From Membranipora membranacea (Eukaryota > Bryozoa > Gymnolaemata > Cheilostomatida > Membraniporidae): 64,000 nt of DNA. The notes beneath the pieces were generated by a model. That model made no database searches and was not told the origin of the DNA. It saw nothing but the letters and a program-made list of their open reading frames with translations. The stretch is from contig OU612065.1 of the NCBI GenBank assembly GCA_914767715.1, forward strand, positions 25,544,001 to 25,608,000. The letters run 5' to 3'. The translations under genes were made by a program, and so were the position numbers. The first letter of the stretch is position 1. Every line of letters starts with the position of its first letter. Shown piece after piece: positions 59,321 through 64,000 of this stretch.

Positions 59321-61886
59321 GTCAATGACAGTTAAATTGCCAGCGTTTAATTCTGCAATAAATAGAAATTGATGACAGCAAATTCAGTAGAGTAAATAAT
59401 TGCACAGCCAATTCAATAGATGAGATGAATCAATCCAACAACACTCCCATATCTAGATAATCCCCCAGAGGCTAGAGCTGGATTTTATTTTGATAACGAT
59501 TTTGATGTGATGAAAGGAGATAGTGCACTGGTAGATAAATGTTTCTTTTTGCAGCTCATGGCACTAAATCTAGACCAAACATCCAAAATTTTTGTAGATG
59601 CGAGCCTACACCATTGGCAGGATTTATTTTTTACTTGTTTATAACCCATTCATGAGTAAAAAAATATTCTCCTAAAATGGACCTGTTATAATTGAGTATG
59701 TCTACAACATTTCCGATCTACAATATCCATGTGGAACTTTGACAGCGACTTGTAATGAATTATACTAACCTTTTGGGTTAGCGTTAAGATAGTTTATTTC
59801 TAATCACCATTCCCTTGGTGATATGATTGTAGTTAATGCAGCGCAGATGAGACTAGATATCGCGGATTGCTCCAGTCTTTGTCGCACGCTAGCTGAGAAT
59901 CAGTGACTCTGAAATGTTAAGAATCTGACAGCATTTCAATGGCAAACAATTATATAAATATAATTCATAAATAAATAAGATAAAAGATATATGTAAAGCA
60001 TTCTTACATAGGCCTACATGATTTCAATATAGGTCTACCAACATTTAGGGAACTTTTTTGACGTGTCGTGAGATTTGAGTGAAATAGAGCATAGAGGAAT
60101 TGTTCCATACCATAAGTAGGATCTGGTCTTACATTGAAAGAACCAAACTTGTCATGACCTAATAGCCGAAGATATGATGGCATTGGTGATGAGGCATTAG
60201 AAGCTTGGCTCGGTCTCAACCTCACGGAAGTGGGCTGAGTGTAATGCAATGTAATGAGGGGCTAGGAGAATCAAAACAAAAAAGCAATGAGTGTGTGCTG
60301 GAAAATAATGTAACTTACTGAGTGGATATTGTGTCAAAGACACTTTCTCAATTCTTACCTCACAGCTTGCTTCCCATGCTCTTTACTAGGGTGACAGTGA
60401 GCTTATCCACAGAGTTGACAAGGGGTTTCTGCATAAAGGTTTGCTCTTAATGCTCAGGAATAAGAAGTGTATATTCCAGTCTTCAGTTCATTTATCTATC
60501 AAAGATATGTTCCAACTATATCTATAACTACCCCAGGTAGACTAAGGAGACCTGCCAACAGTAGTGTATGTTGAATTTGCTTGTGTAGTAGTGCAGTGCA
60601 ACAACACACAATCAAAATGGTTATGATAAAAATAACTGATTTGTCACAACAAGCATGCCAAACTTTTCCTGTTCCCAATTAGAAGACTGGTGGCACTACA
60701 CTTCTGATATGATATTGAGTGATATTTTGATATGATCTTGTTGAGCACACTTGATCAAGGCTCATCTTCTGAAACTGAAACTAACCTTCTGCTCACTTTG
60801 ACCTTTGACCTACTCTCAAAACCTACAAAGCAAGTTAACAAAACTACTATTTTCTTGCCATTACAGAGTCTATAATTGTATTAAATTATTTATAATAGGT
60901 TTTGGTAATTCAATTGTTTGGTATAATTGTTCAAATTGTGTTTATATTGTGAAATATAGAATAAAATAATACAATATTTGTTTATTGTAAGCTAAAGTAG
61001 GCGGAGTTACTGTTCTGGGAAACTTAGCACGTGCTATTTTTGCTGTACAATCAGTGTACAATAGAGACTGAGTCAGTATTGGAGAGGGACTGATTGAGAC
61101 TTGGCAAAGTTGAACAGAAAATAAGTCATCAGATGTTTGTCTCTACTTCTATTTGAGCTTGGAACATAGTGTAAAGGAGTTATACAGAAGAGGACAGATT
61201 GTGAGTCAATTTATATGCTTTTGATCATGAAAATGCCTGGGCACTGCAGAACCTGGGAGTACAAGTCCAGGTTTTGCAGAGAAGAACCTAAGAAGGGTAG
61301 AGCTGGGGGTTATTGATACACATTGCTTGCTTTGGTCAACTCCTTGCTTTTGTCTTGTCTCATGTGTGTCCCTCTAACTCCTTGCTTTATTGCTTGGGCC
61401 CAATTGTAAGCCTTCATTGCAAAACATTCACCCTTGAAACCACCAAAACAGGCATAGGTAAAGGCACTCCTTGGGTAAAGAAGTAAGTTAAGTACAGCGA
61501 ATAAAATATACCCCAAACCCAATAGCTGTGCAAAATGAAGAACACCTTCTCTATAACCTAGCTCCGTCATTATGCTTCTGCTATGACTAGAAATTAATTG
61601 ATTGGATATTAAATTTTGCTGACTACAGGTAGCGCGCACCGTCTTCGGTGCCAGCTCTCATACATTGGCTAGATGACTAAAAGTCATAGCATTGGGTTGA
61701 GACATACAGAAATAACCGATACCACTGTTCAAAGTTATAGGACTAGATGAGATCTTTTACAGGGTTTATGATACACATTGCCACTAAATTATGAAGACAG
61801 CAATAATCATCGTAATGGAATTTATAATGCAAAAGTTTCAATATTACAGATTTGTCCATGTGTTGAAAGCAGTAAACCTATATACA
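59321..61886. other. Shared upstream region of two head-to-head cadherin genes
   Basis: This 2.6-kb interval separates the start codons of two divergent cadherin genes and should contain both promoters and non-coding first exons. On the minus strand a segment near 60233-60110 is bounded by splice-like ACTCAG and GTAAGACC signals and may be a 5' exon. No TATA box is convincing. A 109-codon minus-strand frame at 61310-61639 is discussed under rejected items. Confidence 0.5.
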
Positions 61887-63923
61887 ATGAGAGACTATTT
61901 CAATGCAAATCCGTTGTTGTTGCTATTACTCCTGCAGATCTTACCAGGTAAGAATTATCACTATTTCATTACCTAACCTGAGAATTTTACAACACAACAT
62001 ATCTCTGAGGCGAGCCATCTTAGCAAAGCTTGTCAACACAGACTAGTGTGAGATCAATGAACTAAACTAAAGGTTTAGTTCATTGGTGAGATACTATTCC
62101 TATGTTAAAAAGAAAATATAAGTGCTCGCATTTCTGCTCAATTTTTCCCTTGTATATAATATATCATAGACTAACACGGCATTTTCCACCTATCTCTTCA
62201 GTATAAAATAAGGATGCCTAAAATTTTTGCCCGGTGGACCACAATTATGTGTACATTATGAATCTGAGTGATAATAAGTTCGAGTGTAGATGGAATTGAT
62301 AATGGTGTCCATTATCATTATTTGAGTTAGTTTACTGTGAGTATATGATGCCATGCTATATTTCTTGCTTTTGTTAAATTGTGAATATTTCAATGACTGA
62401 ACGAGCGACACAAGTCAACATGATTTTATGGTTTTTTTTATACAATGGGATTGACTGTCATGGGTTTGTTTTATTTTAGCTTTGGTGAGCTGCCAAAGTG
62501 TAGCCCCAACTGCAAGCTTTCCTGGGATCGAGAATGCCATTCCTGAAGATACACCACAAGGTAGGGCATTCTGCAGAAATGTTCTAAATACGTAATTAGA
62601 TAACTATATATATATCTCCTATTGTGGTCTGCTGCCAGAGCCGATATCTTTCATGTTGATTTCATATCACCGTAATTTATTACTATAGAAACATACCATG
62701 TATCAACAGTGGAACGCGCACGCTTCCGTAACCAAGCAACTCCGTAAATGTGATGAGGAATTCATACATAGTTAATGGCTTGTTAATGCGCTATGATATC
62801 AAAATAATCAGAGGATGTGCTATGACAAGCTCCAGTAATAATTCTGTAATCCCAGACAAAAGAATTATTTTGATGACTGTTTTTTTTTACAATAAGTTTT
62901 TCGCAGTGCTATATGCATCTCAGTCAATAAGATCAGCAATGAATGTTAGTCATACTCTGTGAAAAATCTTCTAAAATGTTCCTTATCAAAAAGTTATTTG
63001 TCCAATAAAAATGAAATATTGTCCATTCATACTATTATGATAAAAATGAGATAAAATATTTATATTTAAATGAGTGATTTTATTTAGTTATATGCAATTG
63101 TCCAATTATGGTAACCTTTGGTGGCTCGGAAAAGTAAAACATTGAATTTCACCTAGTAGTAACACGACTCCCAGAATCTACTACTTGATAATGCTGCCAT
63201 TGAGATCAAGCTGTCGCAATATATAGAATAGGCCGCCCTTGACATAAGCTAGGCACCAGGGAGTAGTGCCAGAGATCTCTCTGACACAATAGCTACTATT
63301 GTTATGAGTTTGTTCAGGCGTGTATTCCTCAGTACGAATATTTGTATTTCTCTTATTCAATAACATTCTATCGGAATTAAAGGAATCACATTACATTGTG
63401 TGGGCTAAACTGAACTATGCACATTATTCCCTATTCATGCATGTATATGCATGAGGCAACAACCCTTCATTTATGTGTTATTTAGGCATCTGCGTTTCAA
63501 CAGGGAGGTTTGGACATGACTCTCTGATTTCAATACAACCCAAGCATGTCTGTCAAGGCAACTCATCAATTGTAATTATCCCTCCTTTTCCATACGCAGC
63601 GAGGGAGCATATATGCACATAATCGTTTTGAAGAAAATGTAGCTATACAACCACTCGAAAACATAAGTCACTGTGCCTGTGCCCCATAAGAACTAAAAGA
63701 TGCTGTATTATGAGACTTTGCACAGTTGACAGGGGGAAGAGTGACTGTTATCGGTGTGCTCAAACCAATGTGTGTCTATTTTATTGTAGGAACTGTGGTA
63801 TTCAGAGTCACAGCTACTGATGTGGACAGTCCTAGTAGTGATCTGACTTTTGATTTTGATTCCAACACATTTTACATGCAACCTAACCAAGATGTTATAC
63901 TAATTAAAACTCTCAACTTTGAG
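61887..63923 (+). CDS. Second cadherin, N-terminal exons only (runs off the window)
   Basis: Exons 61887-61947, 62480-62560 and 63790-63923, phases 1, 1, 0. The signal peptide is MRDYFNANPLLLLLLLQILP continuing ALVSC; this start was chosen because it sits right before the hydrophobic core, though an in-frame ATG exists at 61791. Exon 2 gives FPGIENAIPEDTPQG, the start of a cadherin repeat, and exon 3 gives TVVFRVTATDVDSPSSDLTF with the A.D.D calcium-binding pattern. The donor at 63924 (GTATGTAT) leads out of the window. Exon number, phase and content mirror the first exons of the minus-strand cadherin starting at 59320, so the two are likely inverted paralogues. Confidence 0.8.
62017..62042. 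mobile_element. Half-copy of the TAGCCTGT hairpin element
   Basis: AAAGCTTGTCAACACAGACTA matches the right half of the hairpins at 4084-4124 and 42276-42318. The left half is missing. Located in intron 1 of the second cadherin. Confidence 0.4.
62049..62082. repeat. Short inverted repeat
   Basis: CAATGAACTAAAC and GTTTAGTTCATTG with a short loop of about 5 bases, a few bases after the half hairpin element. Confidence 0.65.
62561..63789 (+). other. Intron 2 of the second cadherin
   Basis: The AT-rich interval between exons 2 and 3 shows no further exon that fits the phase. Short frames here have no coding signature. Confidence 0.55.
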
Positions 63924-64000
63924 GTATGTATATACACTAATTTTTGTGTTTACCTCTCTGAATATTTGAATTGCCGATGAAAAAAATATTTTACCTTGGG

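Noticed and set aside
60004-60249. 81-codon minus-strand ORF upstream of the large cadherin
   Set aside because: Splice-like borders exist, but its phase does not join the signal-peptide exon; at most a non-coding 5' exon.
61310-61639. 109-codon minus-strand ORF with a hydrophobic segment (LGLGYILFAVLNLLLY)
   Set aside because: Somewhat GC-rich and just after an acceptor-like TTTCTAG, but no family, no partner exon and a location in the divergent cadherin promoter region; left unannotated pending RNA evidence.
1-64000. CRISPR arrays, operons, bacterial promoters
   Set aside because: The window is intron-containing animal DNA; no spaced direct-repeat arrays or polycistronic coding blocks were seen.

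Overview
The window is nuclear DNA of an invertebrate animal. Its genes are split by GT-AG introns of about 0.1-4 kb, introns are AT-rich and exons visibly GC-richer. The gene set is metazoan: a BCR-type RhoGEF/RhoGAP, large cadherins and a caspase. An early-branching animal such as a sponge, placozoan or cnidarian would fit, but the sequence does not settle the phylum. There is no bacterial, plasmid or phage content, no CRISPR array, and I found no rRNA or convincing tRNA gene.

Layout. (1) 427-2931, minus strand: a gene whose 3' exons encode a CARF/GCM-like Cys motif, the Cys half of a Ulp1-type protease and a C-terminal PHD finger; its 5' end is not resolved. (2) 4638-25298, plus strand: a complete BCR orthologue in 19 coding exons, 1256 residues, with coiled coil, DH, PH, C2 and RhoGAP. 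It is divergent from gene 1. (3) 26974-27774, minus: a two-exon, TATA-driven gene for a secreted basic protein with a furin-like site. (4) 31984-59320, minus: a large cadherin in 36 coding exons, 1736 residues, with about 13-14 cadherin repeats, a CDH23-like membrane-adjacent region, one transmembrane helix and almost no cytoplasmic tail. (5) 44590-47601, plus: a three-exon gene nested antisense inside intron 16 of the cadherin. It encodes an N-glycosylatable N-terminus, a transmembrane helix, ankyrin-like repeats and a full caspase domain. (6) 54936-55316, plus: a tentative Cys-rich terminal exon pair inside another cadherin intron. (7) 61887 to the window end, plus: the first three exons of a second cadherin, head-to-head with gene 4 and with the same exon phases.

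The introns carry many short, mostly non-autonomous repeats: foldback elements with 9-10 bp target-site duplications, including 41-43 bp hairpins; a near-perfect palindrome with 326-bp arms; a MITE pair; a SINE-like insertion with a 12-bp duplication; a 269-bp tandem duplication; and a dispersed family of about 200 bp.

How the genes could work together is inference. BCR (Rho-GTPase control) and the cadherins are cell-contact and cytoskeleton genes. The nested membrane-anchored caspase-like gene is the most unusual item and shares a locus, on the opposite strand, with an adhesion gene. All exon models were assembled by hand from splice sites, reading phase and family resemblance; no database search or RNA data was available.
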